Of a stretch of 64,000 nucleotides of DNA, positions 52,566-63,980 are shown piece by piece (positions within the stretch are counted from its first letter, which is position 1; each line of letters begins with the position of its first letter). The stretch is from Myxocyprinus asiaticus. Lineage: Eukaryota > Chordata > Actinopteri > Cypriniformes > Catostomidae. The position numbers and the translations under genes are program-made. Location of the stretch: NCBI RefSeq assembly GCF_019703515.2, contig NC_059368.1, positions 30,292,289 to 30,356,288 on the forward strand, in the 5' to 3' direction. Under the pieces are notes generated by a model. The model saw only the letters and a list, made by a program, of their open reading frames with translations, had not been told where the DNA came from and made no database searches.

Positions 52566-55008
52566 ACAGATGCAGAAGAAAATTAAGAACTGGCTCATAG
52601 AGAGGTGGCTAGACAGCAAGAGCCCATGATAACACACAAATTTCCAGATCTTCACAACAGATGGAACCTGAAGTGCCTGATCACTAGTTGGGCCACAGCA
52701 TCAGCGATAACAAAGCCCATTCACTACCAGACATTCCTCATCCATCCTTTTCAAATCCCCCTTCAAATGAGTCTCTTCCCTTTCGCATACCCCCCCACCA
52801 AATACAACCAAAAGCAGGCCAAGCCCTTTTTCTTAAACATGACAAAGAACATGTTTGTTTGTGTCTGTCTATTGATGCACACAACTTGAGTGTCGCATCT
52901 TACATGAGAACATTTTTCTAGGGGAATTTGTTCCATATGGAGTTTTAGCACTTAAGCCACACATGAGAACATGTCTCATTCTGGTTGCATTTGAAAGGGA
53001 CTGTAAAACACGCACAGGAAGAGCTGGGTGTTCATTTTCATTAAAAACCAGCTTTAAAATATGTCTAAGAAAGGAAGTTATTAGACACAGAACTCGCAGT
53101 AAACTTCTAATTTAGGACCGCAGTTCAAAGTGACAATATCAAACATCTTTGTTTCAAATCGTATCATTTTACATCAATCATTGATATTCCTCCTCTTCTC
53201 TCTCCTGGTGTAATGTGTCATCTTTTCAAAGCATGACAGCCGTTTCGATGTTGTTGAAAGTTCACAGGTGTTTTAAATCAGACTCTAATTGCTTACAAAA
53301 GCCTTGCACTGCTTCTCTAAAGCAACATGTTTAAAACATTCTACCCCGCATTCCTGGGAACAAAAGAAGCTGGACTCATTCTGCCTCCAAAACTGGGAGA
53401 GAAAGTTGATATGATGCTGTGGCTGGAGTTAAATGAGGCATATGCCAGCTCTTGGTGGATTGGAGGGTCTCGCTGAAAGAATGTGTAAAGTTGAGGGCTG
53501 AAGTTTGTTAATCCCTTCATTCTGAAGGAGGAAGGTTTGAACTGACAGGCTTTGAGGAAAGATGAGAACCTGATGCTGTGATGGTTTCCAGGCATCTGAA
53601 AGCGACGATACAAATCAAGCTGCCACCATTCTCCAAGCAAATAATTAATAATGTAATTTTTTTATCTGATGATTTAATCTAAAGCAATTTACATTGCAAG
53701 AGAGACAGGGGCTAGCTGTCAAAACGTTTTACTCCAGTGAATATTTCTCAGGGAAGGTTTATTTTTGAAAGTCAATTTTTGTATGGGCAAGGCATATATA
53801 AAATCTACGCTACAAAAAAAAAAAAAAAAAAGCTCTTGGACATTTCCACCGGTATTGTCCAGGGAAAAAGATACAGTTCTCTGAACATAAGTCGCAGGTT
53901 GGCACACCATATGGGGTAAGTTATCACAAAGAAAAAGCCAAGCATGTGTTTTCAACATATTTTAAACCACAACACAATTAATTACATTTCAGTTCAAACC
54001 TCCCCTACTTATTTTAGGGACAATACCTTTGAAGCAATCACAAGTTAAGTGTTTTTCTCAAGGGCACAATGGTGATAATTAATAAATTGTCCCTTGCAAG
54101 TTGGAACCTACAATCTTTTGGTTTCCAGCACAGTTCTTGAACAACAAGCCAAGGCAACACCACTCTGTACCTCCCATTCACCAAGCTACGAATGTCATGC
54201 TGAGCTGGTGAAAGTTGGAATGGACTGCACATCAAAAACATCTCCACGATGTTTTATTGTGTGCATTCCTTTAAAGGCTGATTATAGTTTTTGTGTTCAA
54301 AGAAAACACATGCACCTGAGGGCAATTTACAGATATCACAGTCTGTCTCTGAAAGGCAAATATGCCAAGGCCAATTGACTACACTGAACTTCAAACCTAA
54401 CTAAACTTTCTCATAATAAAGTTGTTCGATTAGCCAGATCAAGCCACACATGGCTGTGATGGTTTAAAAAAAAAAAAAAAAAAAAATTACCAAAAAATCT
54501 TTGTTACATCATAACTATAAAAAGCTGTGAACATGAAGTCATGTTTACAGAACTTGTTGTGACTACAGATGATTCTATTACATGTCAGTGATTGGTTAAC
54601 CATAATAAGCATGTTCATATGCCACTTCTAAAGATGTCAAAAGGGCGCAAAATGGTCCCGGAGTTCACATTAACTCCCACTTTATTCGATGCAAGAGAAG
54701 GTCTCATTAAAACGATTCAAAATTATGTTTCTGGCACATTTGATGGATTAAAAACAAGTGGGACTGGTCTATATGGAGAAGAGTGCCAACTTTGCCCATC
54801 CTACTGTCTGAGATAGTGTGTTTAACGGTTATTCTTCTGTTTGCTGAGATAACGCAAAAAAGGCACTTGCATTTTACACTGTTATCTCAAAGAGTATTAT
54901 ATTTATTTCAGCATTTTATATATTCTGATCTGATATTTTGCACCATTGTTGCATATTACTCTCAAAAAGAGAAGTTTGGGCTGCATTTTGTTGCACTATT
55001 ATACTATA

Positions 55009-55010
<2 letters not shown>
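52566..55010. other. plpp3 intron 1, unassigned, with SINE-like fragments
   Basis: Pieces at about 53665-53710 and 54040-54175 (CAAGGGCACAATGGTGATAA, GTTGGAACCTACAATCTTTT) resemble a reversed SINE tail and head. No exon recognised. Confidence 0.4.

Positions 55011-55082
<72 letters not shown>
55011..55082. repeat. (TA)n(CA)n microsatellite at MITE left end
   Basis: A TA run passes into CA repeats that merge with the start of the MITE at 55083. Confidence 0.95.
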
Positions 55083-55085
<3 letters not shown>

Positions 55086-55625
55086 TACCGGTCAAAAGTT
55101 TTGAAACACACTCATTCTTTATTATAATTTTTTTTTCCCCTTCACATTTTAGAATAATAATAAAGTCATCAAAACTATGGAATAACATAAATGGAACTAT
55201 GGGAATTATGTTGTGATTAAAAAAATCCAAACTAAATCAAAACTGTGTTATAATTTTGCATCTTCAAAGTAGTCACCCTGTGCCTAGAATTTGCAGACAT
55301 GTACTCTTGACATTTTCTCAACCAACTTCTTGATGTATCACCCTGGGATGATTTTAAACAGTATTGAAGGAGTTCCCCTCTGTGTTGGTTTTCTTAATTA
55401 TTGGAATAATGCTTTTCTTAATTATTCGGTCCAAATCATCAATTTCAAAAACTTTTTTTAATTCAATTTTAGTTTTATAATGAAATAAATTAATATGGTG
55501 GCACAATTATATTTTTGTCTACAAAACTAATTTCAAACATTTAAGCATACACCTTCAGATCAAAAGATTTTTAAAATCATGAGAAACATTTCAGTCAAGT
55601 GTTTCAAAACTTTTGACCGGTAGTG
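55083..55625. mobile_element. Tc1/mariner-like MITE, copy 2
   Basis: The ends CACTACCGGTCAAAAGTTTT and AAAACTTTTGACCGGTAGTG are perfect inverted repeats over these 20 bases. TA follows the right end. The sequence aligns throughout with 23581-24134. Confidence 0.85.
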
Positions 55626-55981
55626 TATATATATATATATATATTTTTTTTTTTCTTCTTCTTCTTATTAATCACTCTTATTTCATAGCAACTTAACATT
55701 TCTCTATGACTTTTAGACAAATTTTCTGATTTCTATCACTTTTTACTTTTACAGAAATATATATTTTTTAATAACAGTAATTGCCTCATACTGTATTGTT
55801 ATGCATTTCATAAATAAATTTGACGTTATTGAAATCAAATAAATACAAAATAAATGGTTTAGAATATGAACTGTTTAGTTGCAAACTCCTTATCCGGAAT
55901 CTGCACTACAGATTGATCAGATTGATATAAAACTCCATGCATGCACATTCACATTGTTATAAATGTCACTAAGACACTCAC

Positions 55982-56117
55982 CCAGGACAAGGCAAAAGAT
56001 ATCTAGTGCTATTAAAAGTTTCCTCTTGCTGTTGTCTACGCCGTTGTTATTTAACGTGGATGTCCCTCCGTTTCTTGTTTCAGGTGCCATCGTCTTCTCA
56101 TACATATAGTTTTGCAT
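55982..56117 (-). CDS. plpp3: plpp3 coding exon 1 (start codon, N-terminal cytoplasmic tail, start of TM1)
   Basis: This exon encodes 45 residues plus one base. It begins MQNYMYEKT, which resembles the known start of vertebrate PLPP3 (LPP3) and not PLPP1 or PLPP2. A polar tail rich in Asn, Thr and Lys is followed by KRK and then a hydrophobic run (LLIALDIFCLVL) that opens the first membrane segment. The exon ends in a single G followed by a strong donor, GTGAGTG. That G completes a codon with either second exon: GCT (Ala) with 28452-28609 or GTC (Val) with 29018-29172. PLPP3 removes phosphate from extracellular lysophosphatidate, phosphatidate, sphingosine-1-phosphate and ceramide-1-phosphate; this is family knowledge. 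The next exon is about 27 kb away, so intron 1 is the largest in the window. The start is the first ATG in frame with family similarity. Confidence 0.93.
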
Positions 56118-56640
56118 TTGAGAGTTCGTCCTTATGTGTTTTCTTTAAAATCCCAGTCCACGCAAACACTGAGATCAGAGATTCACTAAAGCAGTTGTTT
56201 CAGTGGTCGTGTCAGTATGGACGTGTCGGAGAAAGTCTGTGGGAGTTAAAGTTCCCACGAGTGAAAATGAAAAGTTTATCAAAACAATGAAACGTCCATG
56301 CATTCAAGTCCATTCAACTTTTCTCCAATGAAAGCTCAGATGCAGTGTTACTGAATCACCTCTCTGTGATGAGTCGGCTTGGGTATGTTAGTGAGACGTG
56401 ATCTAGTTCTACGCTACTAGAAGACTTCAGCTGTGAGCGGCGTTTTAAAAACTAGGAGATCAACTCCTGTTTTATGAATCCTCCTTTGGTCTCCACCTCC
56501 TTCCCTTCACTGTGAGCGCTCAGCCCCCTTCTCTTCTCCGGACCCAAGCTGAACAAGCCCACACTCCTGCAGCCCACTTTAACAGCACTTGTACTGACAC
56601 ACGGCGATCTGCACTGCTCCAAGCGGCCGCCGCTGGAAAT
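56118..56640 (-). promoter_or_regulatory. plpp3: plpp3 5' untranslated region and probable promoter
   Basis: This is the DNA immediately upstream of the plpp3 start codon. The part at 56500-56640 is more GC-rich than the surrounding AT-rich DNA and includes a CGGCCGCCGC cluster, as expected near a vertebrate promoter. No convincing TATA box was identified and the transcription start cannot be placed from sequence. The region is inferred only from its position and base composition. Confidence 0.4.
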
Positions 56641-56851
56641 TAGCTAATTTTTCAGTCCTTAACACTTGTTCCTTGTTATATATACTGTAGGCTATATCGA
56701 TTTATTAGCATTGTTATTGAGATATCACATAAGCTATTTGAATGCGACATTGTTTTAGGAAAATATGAATAGAGGGAGGTATTAAAAGAGATATTGGTGG
56801 CCCATCTCAAAAACATTTAACCTGCAGTAAAGTGCATTGTACAAATTAGTA

Positions 56852-56998
56852 GCGATCAGCTCATCTGGTAGAGCATAGTGATGGCAAGTTCATGGTTTGA
56901 TTCCCAGGGAATGTGCTTCCTGATAAGAAGTATATATTCAGCTTGAATACACTCTAAATCACTTTGGATAAAAGTATTTTACCAAAATATGTAAGGGT
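56852..56998 (+). repeat. tRNA-derived SINE
   Basis: CAGCTCATCTGGTAGAGCAT forms the tRNA-like head and GGTTTGATTCCCAGG the B box. The tail has CACTTTGGATAAAAGTATTT. It is the best-preserved copy of the family in this window and lies upstream of plpp3. Confidence 0.7.
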
Positions 56999-57309
56999 AA
57001 AGACACTTGAGAAAACCTTTGGCATTCCTCAGATTGCCACACATGGTGGAACCCTTTGCACCCTTTTGAAAGTGCCTTAAATATCCTATTGTGTACTCAG
57101 AGAACTTCCATACATATTGTAATTGCCTCAAAACCTTTCCTTTATGATGCGCTTGATGGAGGAACAGTTGCCCTTCATCAAAGGATGCCTAGATGTTTCC
57201 ATAAGGGCTTTGAAGAGTCCTAAATGGTTGTCTCTTTTAGTGTATCTTTTAATTTTTATTGTCTATGGAAGCAGTAGTATTATGACGTAGACGTGCTTTT
57301 CATCAGCAG

Positions 57310-57610
57310 GGTTCGGACATCTTGGTAAAATACTAAGAAAAATAAATGGAGCAAGATACAGGGACATGCTGCATGATAACTTGTAGTCTACTAAAACTGA
57401 AGCTTGGTAGAAGTTCATCTTTCAGTATGGCAATGATCCCAAACACAAGGTCAAATTAACATTTGAGTGGCTCCAGAACAAAGAGGTGAATGGACTGAAA
57501 TGGCCTAGTCAAAGACCTGACCCCCATCCAATAGAGGATGTGAGGCACTGTTTGGAAATTGTGGTGGATAAGATCTGTCTCACTAACACGCAACAAACCT
57601 GTCTGGTATA
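57310..57610 (+). pseudogene. Tc1-like transposase fragment
   Basis: A plus-strand frame reads QYGNDPKHKVKLTFEWLQNK, then GLKWPSQRPDPHPIEDVRHC. These are the second Asp region and the Glu region of a Tc1 transposase in decayed form. No terminal repeats were found. Confidence 0.65.
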
Positions 57611-57874
57611 AGGACTTATTAGTAGTAGTACTACTAGTAGTATATTGATGTTATTGTCTATTTTATAAGCGGCAACTTTTCAACAGCGTATTCCCAAAAC
57701 GCTTTAGATTCTCCAACTCAGCACTGAGATTTGACTGCCATCTAGTGGTAGAAAGCATGAAAAAAATTGCATCGACATGATCTAGCAACTTTTTTAATAA
57801 CTTTAATAACATACCTTTTTTATCAGCCAAAAAATATAAATAGAACAGTTAGTATATGGCTTCTTATAAACTTC

Positions 57875-57876
<2 letters not shown>

Positions 57877-57962
<86 letters not shown>
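57877..57962. repeat. (TA)n microsatellite
   Basis: About 85 bases of TA dinucleotides. Confidence 0.98.
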
Positions 57963-57964
<2 letters not shown>

Positions 57965-58427
57965 CTGTGTATCTGTATGGAAATAAACCGTTTGCAATGA
58001 TACAGCCCATTGCTTGACTTTAAAATTTTGAGAATCTTGTAATTACTGATTACTTTTTGCTACACTGCAAATGCTGACCAGAATCAACATGCCCTTTTCT
58101 TTTTCACATAAGATACCTTTATCTTTCAACAAACAAAATAAATGTCAAAGACCTGCATACTGTACATTGCTCCTATTTTCCACAATAAGTGTGTGAAGAC
58201 AAGGAGTGCGTTTGTTACATCTGTCCCCATGCCAGGTACTGTTATAACACTCATTTGTAATGTGCTAAATAAGGCAATATGCCTAAATTATGTGAAATAT
58301 ACTGACCCATTTTATACTAATAGTGATTGTTTTCAAATATTTCTAATGCTTGCATATGTATCAATCAATCATTCTGTCTGTCTGTCTATCTACAGTCTAT
58401 ACAGTAACAGATCTATGCATGTATATA

Positions 58428-60005
58428 CAGGTGCATCTCAATAAATTAGAATGTCGTGGAAAAGTTCATTTATTTCAGTAATTGAACTCAAATTGTGAAA
58501 CTCGTGTATTAAATAAATTCAATACACAGACTGAAGTAGTTTAAGTCTTTGGTTCTTTTAATTGTGATGATTTTGGCTCACATTTAACAAAAACCCACCA
58601 ATTCACTATCTCAAAAAATTAGAACATTTTGACATGCCAATCAGCTAATCAACTCAAAACACCTGCAAAGGTTTCCTGAGCCTTCAAAATGGTCTCTCAG
58701 TTTGGTTCACTAGGCTACACAATCATGGGGAAGACTGCTGATCTGACAGTTGTCCAGAAGACAATCATTGACACCCTTCACAAGGAGGGTAAGCCACAAA
58801 CATTCATTGCCAAAGAAGCTGGCTGTTCACAGAGTGCTGTATCCAAGCATGTTAACAGAAAGTTGAGTGGAAGGAAAAAGTGTGGAAGAAAAAGATGCAC
58901 AACCAACTGAGAGAACCGTAGCCTTATGATTGTCCAGCAAAATCGATTCAAGAATTTGGGTGAACTTCACAAGGAATGGACTGAGGCTGGGGTCAAGGCA
59001 TCAAGAGCCACCACACACAGACGTGTCAAGGAATTTGGCTACAGTTGTCGTATTCCTCTTGTTAAGCCACTCCTGAACCACAGACAACATCAGAGGCGTC
59101 TTACCTGGGCTAAGGAGAAGAAGAACTGGACTGTTGCCCAGTGTTCCAAAGTCCTCTTTTCAGATGAGAGCAAGTTTTGTATTTCATTTGGAAACCAAGG
59201 TCCTAGAGTCTGGAGGAAGGGTGGAGAAGCTCATAGCCCAAGTTGCTTGAAGTCCAGTGTTAAGTTTCCACAGTCTGTGATGATTTGGGGTGCAATGTCA
59301 TCTGCTGGTGTTGGTCCATTGTGTTTTTTGAAAAGCAAAGTCACTGCACCCGTTTACCAAGAAATTTTGGAGCACTTCATGCTTCCTTCTGCTGACAAGC
59401 TTTTTAAAGATGCTGATTTCATTTTCCAGCAGGATTTGGCACCTGCCCACACTGCCAAAAGCACCAAAAGTTGGTTAAATGACCATGGTGTTGGTGTGCT
59501 TGACTGGCCAGCAAACTCACCAGACCTGAACCCCATAGAGAATCTATGGGGTATTGTCAAGAGGAAAATGAGAAACAAGAGACCAAAAAATGCAGATGAG
59601 CTGAAGGCCACTGTCAAAGAAACCTGGGCTTCCATACCACCACAGCAGTGCCACAAACTGATCACCTCCATGCCACGCTGAATTGAGGCAGTAATTAAAG
59701 CAAAAGGAGCCCCTACCAAGTATTGAGTACATATACAGTAAATGAACATACTTTCCAGAAGGCCAACAATTCACTAAAAATGTTTTTTTATTGGTCTTAT
59801 GATGTATTCTAATTTTTTGAGATAGTGAATTGGTGGGTTTTTGTTAAATGTGAGCCAAAATCATCACAATTAAAAGAACCAAAGACTTAAACTACTTCAG
59901 TCTGTGTGCATTGAATTTATTTAACACACGAGTTTCACAATTTGAGTTAAATTACTGAAATAAATGAACTTTTCCACGACATTCTAATTTATTGAGATGC
60001 ACCTG
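58428..60005 (+). mobile_element. Nearly intact Tc1 transposon with about 200-bp inverted repeats
   Basis: The 1578-bp element is flanked by TA at 58426-58427 and 60006-60007. Its ends, CAGGTGCATCTCAATAAATT and the reverse complement, continue as inverted repeats of about 200 bp (58428-58627 and 59806-60005) with very few mismatches. Such well-matched long repeats suggest recent insertion. Transposase is on the plus strand, without frameshift but with two in-frame stops. Confidence 0.93.
58689..59726 (+). pseudogene. Tc1 transposase with two in-frame TGA codons
   Basis: From MVSQFGSLGYTIMGKTADLT to GAPTKY the frame is continuous over 346 codons apart from TGA at 58908-58910 and 59679-59681. 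The N-terminal paired-like region contains AKEAGCSQSAVSKHVNRKLS and a basic stretch (GRKKCGRKR). The catalytic triad is intact: LFSDESKF, then QQDLAPAHTAK, and NPIENLW, with 34 residues between the second Asp and Glu (DD34E). The second stop sits where related proteins have Arg, as expected for CGA to TGA decay of a methylated CpG. The ATG at 58689 is the first in frame after the inverted repeat. Confidence 0.92.
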
Positions 60006-60013
60006 TATATATA

Positions 60014-60820
60014 CAGCTCTGAAAAAAAAAGGATTTGCTATTTATAAGTATGTGTTTGAGTAAAATTAACATTTTTGTTTTATTCTATAAAGTACTGACA
60101 ACATTTCTCCCAAATAAAAATATTGTAATTGACAGCATATATTTGCAGAAAATGACAATTGGTCAAAATAACAAAAAAGATGCCGTGTTTTCAGACCTCG
60201 AATAATGCAAAGAAAAGAGTTCAGAAATCAATATTTGGTGGAATAACCCTGATTTTCAATCACAGCTTTCATGCATCTTGGCATGCACTCTACCAGTCTT
60301 TCACTTTGCTGTTAGGTGACTTTATGCCACTCCTGGCGCAAAAAGTCAAGCAGCTCGGCTTTGTTTGATGGCTTGTGACCATCCATCTTCCTCTTGATCA
60401 CATTTCAGAGGTTTTCAATGGGGTTCAGGTCTGGAGATTGGGCTGGCCATGACAGGGTCTTGATCCGGTGGTCCTCTATCCACACCTTGATTGACCTGGC
60501 TGTGTGGCATGGAGCATTGTGCTGCAGGAAAAACCAATCCTCAGAGTAGGGGAACATTTTCAGAGCAGAAGGAAGCAAGTTTTCTTCCAGGATAACCTTG
60601 TACGTGGCTTGATTCATGCATCCTTTACAAAGATGAATCTGCCCGATTCCAGCCTTGCTGAAGCCCCCCCAGATCATCACCGATCCTCCACCTGGTCATC
60701 TAATGGTTAGACGGAGACCTGGAGAGGCCTTCAAGCCACAGTGTCTCGCACCCACTGTTTGGTGGAGGATCGGTGATGATCTGGGGGTGCTTCAGCAAGG
60801 CTGGAATCGGGCAGATTCGC
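60014..60820 (-). mobile_element. Second Tc1-like element, fold-back rearranged
   Basis: It starts CAGCTCTGAAAAAAAAAGGA at 60014, the same terminus that ends the element at 23544, and lies only eight bases (TATATATA) from the previous Tc1. From 60014 to about 60692 it reads as transposase 3' part on the minus strand. From about 60693 to 60819 it reads as upstream transposase on the plus strand. Arms 60635-60692 and 60761-60818 are an inverted repeat. No left terminal repeat was found. Confidence 0.75.
60405..60680 (-). pseudogene. Tc1 transposase remnant
   Basis: The minus strand reads MMIWGGFSKAGIGQIHLCKG, then KMFPYSEDWFFLQHNAPCHT and [10 protein letters not shown], followed by a stop where the copy at 22983-23240 has Trp (NLW). 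The second catalytic position before NAPCHT is His, where Tc1 family proteins have Asp, so it is inactive. Confidence 0.8.
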
Positions 60821-61519
60821 TAGTCAGTGGTATGCTCTGGTTATTTTGACTCCTGTACGGTAGGCTATAAGTGTGTAAATGTATCTCCAAATATGTCGCT
60901 GAGTAATACTTGTTTACCTAAACGCTCCCGCAACAATTTCCATCAGTCAACACCTCATCAGCAGGTCCAGGAGCTGCCGTTTGTTTACGGTTTACGTAGT
61001 TTCTCCTGAAGCTGAATTCAGATCAGCCGTTAAAGGCCGTTATAACCAGGGCTTTAGCAATGTTCTCAATCCCGCCTCCTGTGAGGCAGCCCAAGGATAT
61101 CACATAGTAATATGGCTGAAAAGCAGAAACACGAAGGCAGGGTAAAGATAGAGCCTCAGACATTTATCTGAGGCTCAAATACTTAGGTCTCGTTAATAAT
61201 TGCTGTTTTAGACATTTTTTAATGCATTGTCATCCTCCCTGAAGTGCGAACAGACATTCTAATATTATTAAAATAATAAAGACGTGCTCTACCACCTGTT
61301 ATTAGACTTCAGCACCCAGATCATTCAACTTTCAAAAATAAATAAAGCTCTAGTCACCCTCATTAGGGATGGGCAATACCACTTATTTTCTTTTCGATCC
61401 GATACCAATAATTTCAAGTCCAATATGGTCGATACCGATACCAATACCGATACTTCTATTAAATGTTATTTATTTTTATTTTTTTGCGCGATTTCTTGGG
61501 GTAAAATGGTTAATTCAAG

Positions 61520-61531
61520 TCATTATTATTA

Positions 61532-61578
<47 letters not shown>

Positions 61579-61580
61579 TT
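61520..61580. repeat. (TTA)n microsatellite
   Basis: About 20 TTA trinucleotides, next to a hAT-like fragment with GATACCGATACC motifs (about 61365-61460). Confidence 0.95.
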
Positions 61581-61619
61581 ATATTTGTAAGCCTGAACAG
61601 AAAATTATTAGACATCTGT

Positions 61620-61765
61620 TTTGTTTACCTTTACAAAAATTAACCATGGTTTCACTATACAGTAACAATAGTTTAACCATGGTATTTAGTTAAACCATAG
61701 TTACCACACAATTAACCAAGGTTACTACTACAATATTACTGTAGTAAAACCATGGTTTCATTTTT
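61620..61765. repeat. ACCATGGTTT-motif repeat
   Basis: ACCATGGTTT, ACCATGGTAT and AACCATAGTTA recur in both orientations over about 140 bp. Similar TACCATGGTAC motifs occur at 46135-46250. Confidence 0.6.
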
Positions 61766-62162
61766 GCATTTTTTGAACACGCACATACAGTATATGCCCC
61801 AAAATGCCCTGAGTACGCTCCTATGTTCCAAAATACTATCTCGGGCAGCTCACTAGTTTTGTTTGTTTGTTTTAGATACAGCTGTCTTATATTTGACACG
61901 TGCAAAACAGCTTGAGGTCTATCTGCTTGCAATATACAGAGCAGATGACCATAAGGAGATAGAAAAATAATTTTATCAAGACTGCAAATATTACAGCCTT
62001 ATTAATCTCCACATGAGGGGATCACATGACTGGGATAAATGCACTCATGTGACACAAGCTTTCAGAGATAATGATCTACAGAAATACTAAAACACAGTGC
62101 ACAAACACTGTTTACTAACAAGTTAATGCATGTTGTCTAATGAAAGAAGGGTACAGCAAAAC

Positions 62163-62291
62163 CTGCATGAGGTTCTTGCAGGCAGCAGAGTGTTGTGACT
62201 TTAGCTTCTCACACTCCATCCGGCATTCTTCAGGTGTCTTTGGACTTAAATTTCCACAGGGGAAGCACATTTGTTTGCAAGTGACCCTCAA
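62163..62291 (-). CDS. Candidate cysteine-rich coding exon, opioid-precursor-like spacing
   Basis: A 129-bp, 43-codon open segment lies between a good acceptor (a T-rich run then AAACAG) and a weak donor (CAG then GTTTTG). It reads LRVTCKQMCFPCGN then LSPKTPEECRMECEK then LKSQHSAACKNLMQ. The six cysteines are spaced C-x3-C-x2-C-x10-C-x3-C-x10-C. This is close to the amino-terminal domain of opioid propeptides such as proenkephalin (C-x3-C-x2-C, longer loop, C-x3-C with an MECE block, then CKxLxQ). No signal peptide was found in this exon and no YGGF-encoding exon was seen downstream (lower coordinates) in the window, so the gene would be partial or decayed. Alternatives are another small secreted Cys-rich protein or a chance open frame. 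It sits upstream of plpp3 on the same strand. Confidence 0.35.
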
Positions 62292-62734
62292 CTGTTTAAA
62301 AAAAAATAGGGGCATGTTACTTTGCTTAGAGTACAGCTCTTTTTATTTATCACCACGTTTTAGCCATATAGGACAGGATTGTAGTGCCTGCATCCTCACT
62401 GTAAAATTATTTGTCGGGTATAACAAAAAAGAAAAGAAAAAAGGGTGACGTAATTTAAATTATTTTATTCAAGTCAAAAATATTAGGCTATTTACCGTGA
62501 CTGAATCAGCCTGACTACAGGTTATACCAATTGATGTAATTGTAAGGGTCAGGTCAGTTAGAATAGCGCTTTAACAAATGCACATTCACTTTGTATTGTG
62601 CATAAATAATACTGTTAACAAGAGTTATAAATTAGTTATAGTAATAAATGTTTTAATGTGATAATTGTGAAATTTATAAATGTTTTTTATAAATGTGTGT
62701 TTACATACAATATACAGTACTGTGCAAAAGTGCA

Positions 62735-63161
62735 TTATATTCCTCTAAATAAAGCCCAGAATGTAGCCCTACCCCAAGTGGAGTGGGCTTGTAATCCTGG
62801 GGGAGGTTGAAAATTTGCTCTTTTGTAACTTAATACAATCGAATCAACAGCCCAGTGTGAGAGACACTGACGAGAAATAGGTTTACCCTTACGAGTGTTA
62901 GCCCACAAGACGAAGAGCTGATTACTCTTCCTTTGTACTCTCGTCTTCAGCACATAAGTATGCAGTGCACGAATGGGGCATAAATAGTGCAGCCGCTCTT
63001 CCTCCGGTGATGAAAAAGGCAGCGGATGAAAAGCTAGCAAATCAATGGTTTTACAAGCCTCCGTTGAATCGCTCACTTTTGGAACAAATGTCAGATTAGA
63101 TTTAAATGTTACTTTAAACCCACCGGCAGCAAACTGCATACATGATGAATGAACTGACAAT
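62735..63161 (-). pseudogene. DIRS tyrosine recombinase fragment
   Basis: The minus strand reads CMQFAAGGFKVTFKSNLTFV, then LLAFHPLPFSSPEEERLHYL, CPIRALHTYVLKTRVQRKSN and QLFVLWANTRKGKPISRQCL, typical of the YR recombinase of fish DIRS elements. The conserved HSTR motif appears as HSTW (LQAHSTWGRATFWALF): the HxxR arginine is lost, as in a CGG to TGG change. The coding frame is cut at 62735 next to a Tc1-type terminus. The 5' end continues across the element at 63162-63980 into 63989-64000. Confidence 0.75.
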
Positions 63162-63980
63162 CAGGGTTTGGAGGGTTACTTTTGAAATGTATTCCACTAC
63201 AGATTACAGAACACATGCTGTAAAATGTAATTTGTAACGTATTTCGTTAGATTATTCAAGGTCAGTAATGTATTCTAAATACTTTGGATTACTTCTTCAG
63301 CACTGGTAGATTTTTTTCACTTGTTTTGACAATAAAAACTCTGCCAGTACAGTAAGACAAAATACACATGTTAAAATATATATTCTCGGAAAAACCTAAA
63401 TATCTTATGCAGTGTTGTTTCTAAAACAAGATCAATCTAATTGATCTTGTTTTATACAGGAAAACAATACAAAAATTATATCAAGAATACGATTTTTGCC
63501 CTAATATCAAAGGTCTTACTAGAAAAAATAAATTATGATCCAATGTGAATTTTCTTGATAAAAAAAATATGATCGTGCCTGGGAACATGTGCATGTAAAA
63601 TGGCTAGAAATAGCATTTTAGCTTAGCGTAAAGCTGACAATTTACACAAGGTATATTTATATTTCTTGTGCTCCAAACTTCAATCTTACTTCTCTGTCTG
63701 CTTGTATGAATGTAACACATCATAAGAAAGTGTTTCACTGCTGTTCAAATGCACTTTGGATTGCATAATTTATATGTATACATTTTTCCATCTGAAAGGA
63801 CTAAATATTAAATGAAACACATGACAATAAAATGCAAAGTTATCTCTTCAGTAATCAAAATACTTTTTGTATGTAACTGTATTCTAAATACCAATGATTT
63901 CTATTTTCTTACCGGTTACTTATATTTTGTATATTAAATACGTATTCCCGTTACTTGTATTTCTTTGCTCCCCAACCCTG
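63162..63980. mobile_element. hAT-type element with perfect 8-bp duplication, inserted in DIRS recombinase
   Basis: It runs from CAGGGTTTGGAGGGTTAC to TTTGCTCCCCAACCCTG, with a short imperfect inverted repeat. The perfect duplication CTGACAAT is at 63154-63161 and 63981-63988. Interior motifs (ATGTATTCTAAATAC, GTTACTTGTATTTC) resemble a common fish non-autonomous repeat. No coding capacity. Confidence 0.82.

Noticed and set aside
53341..53640. Minus-strand open frame of about 99 residues in intron 1
   Set aside because: No motif, signal peptide or splice-site support was seen.
56450..56490. YGGF-like enkephalin coding for a second opioid exon
   Set aside because: The minus strand reads Lys-Gly-Gly-Phe and not Tyr-Gly-Gly-Phe, without dibasic sites, in the plpp3 upstream region.
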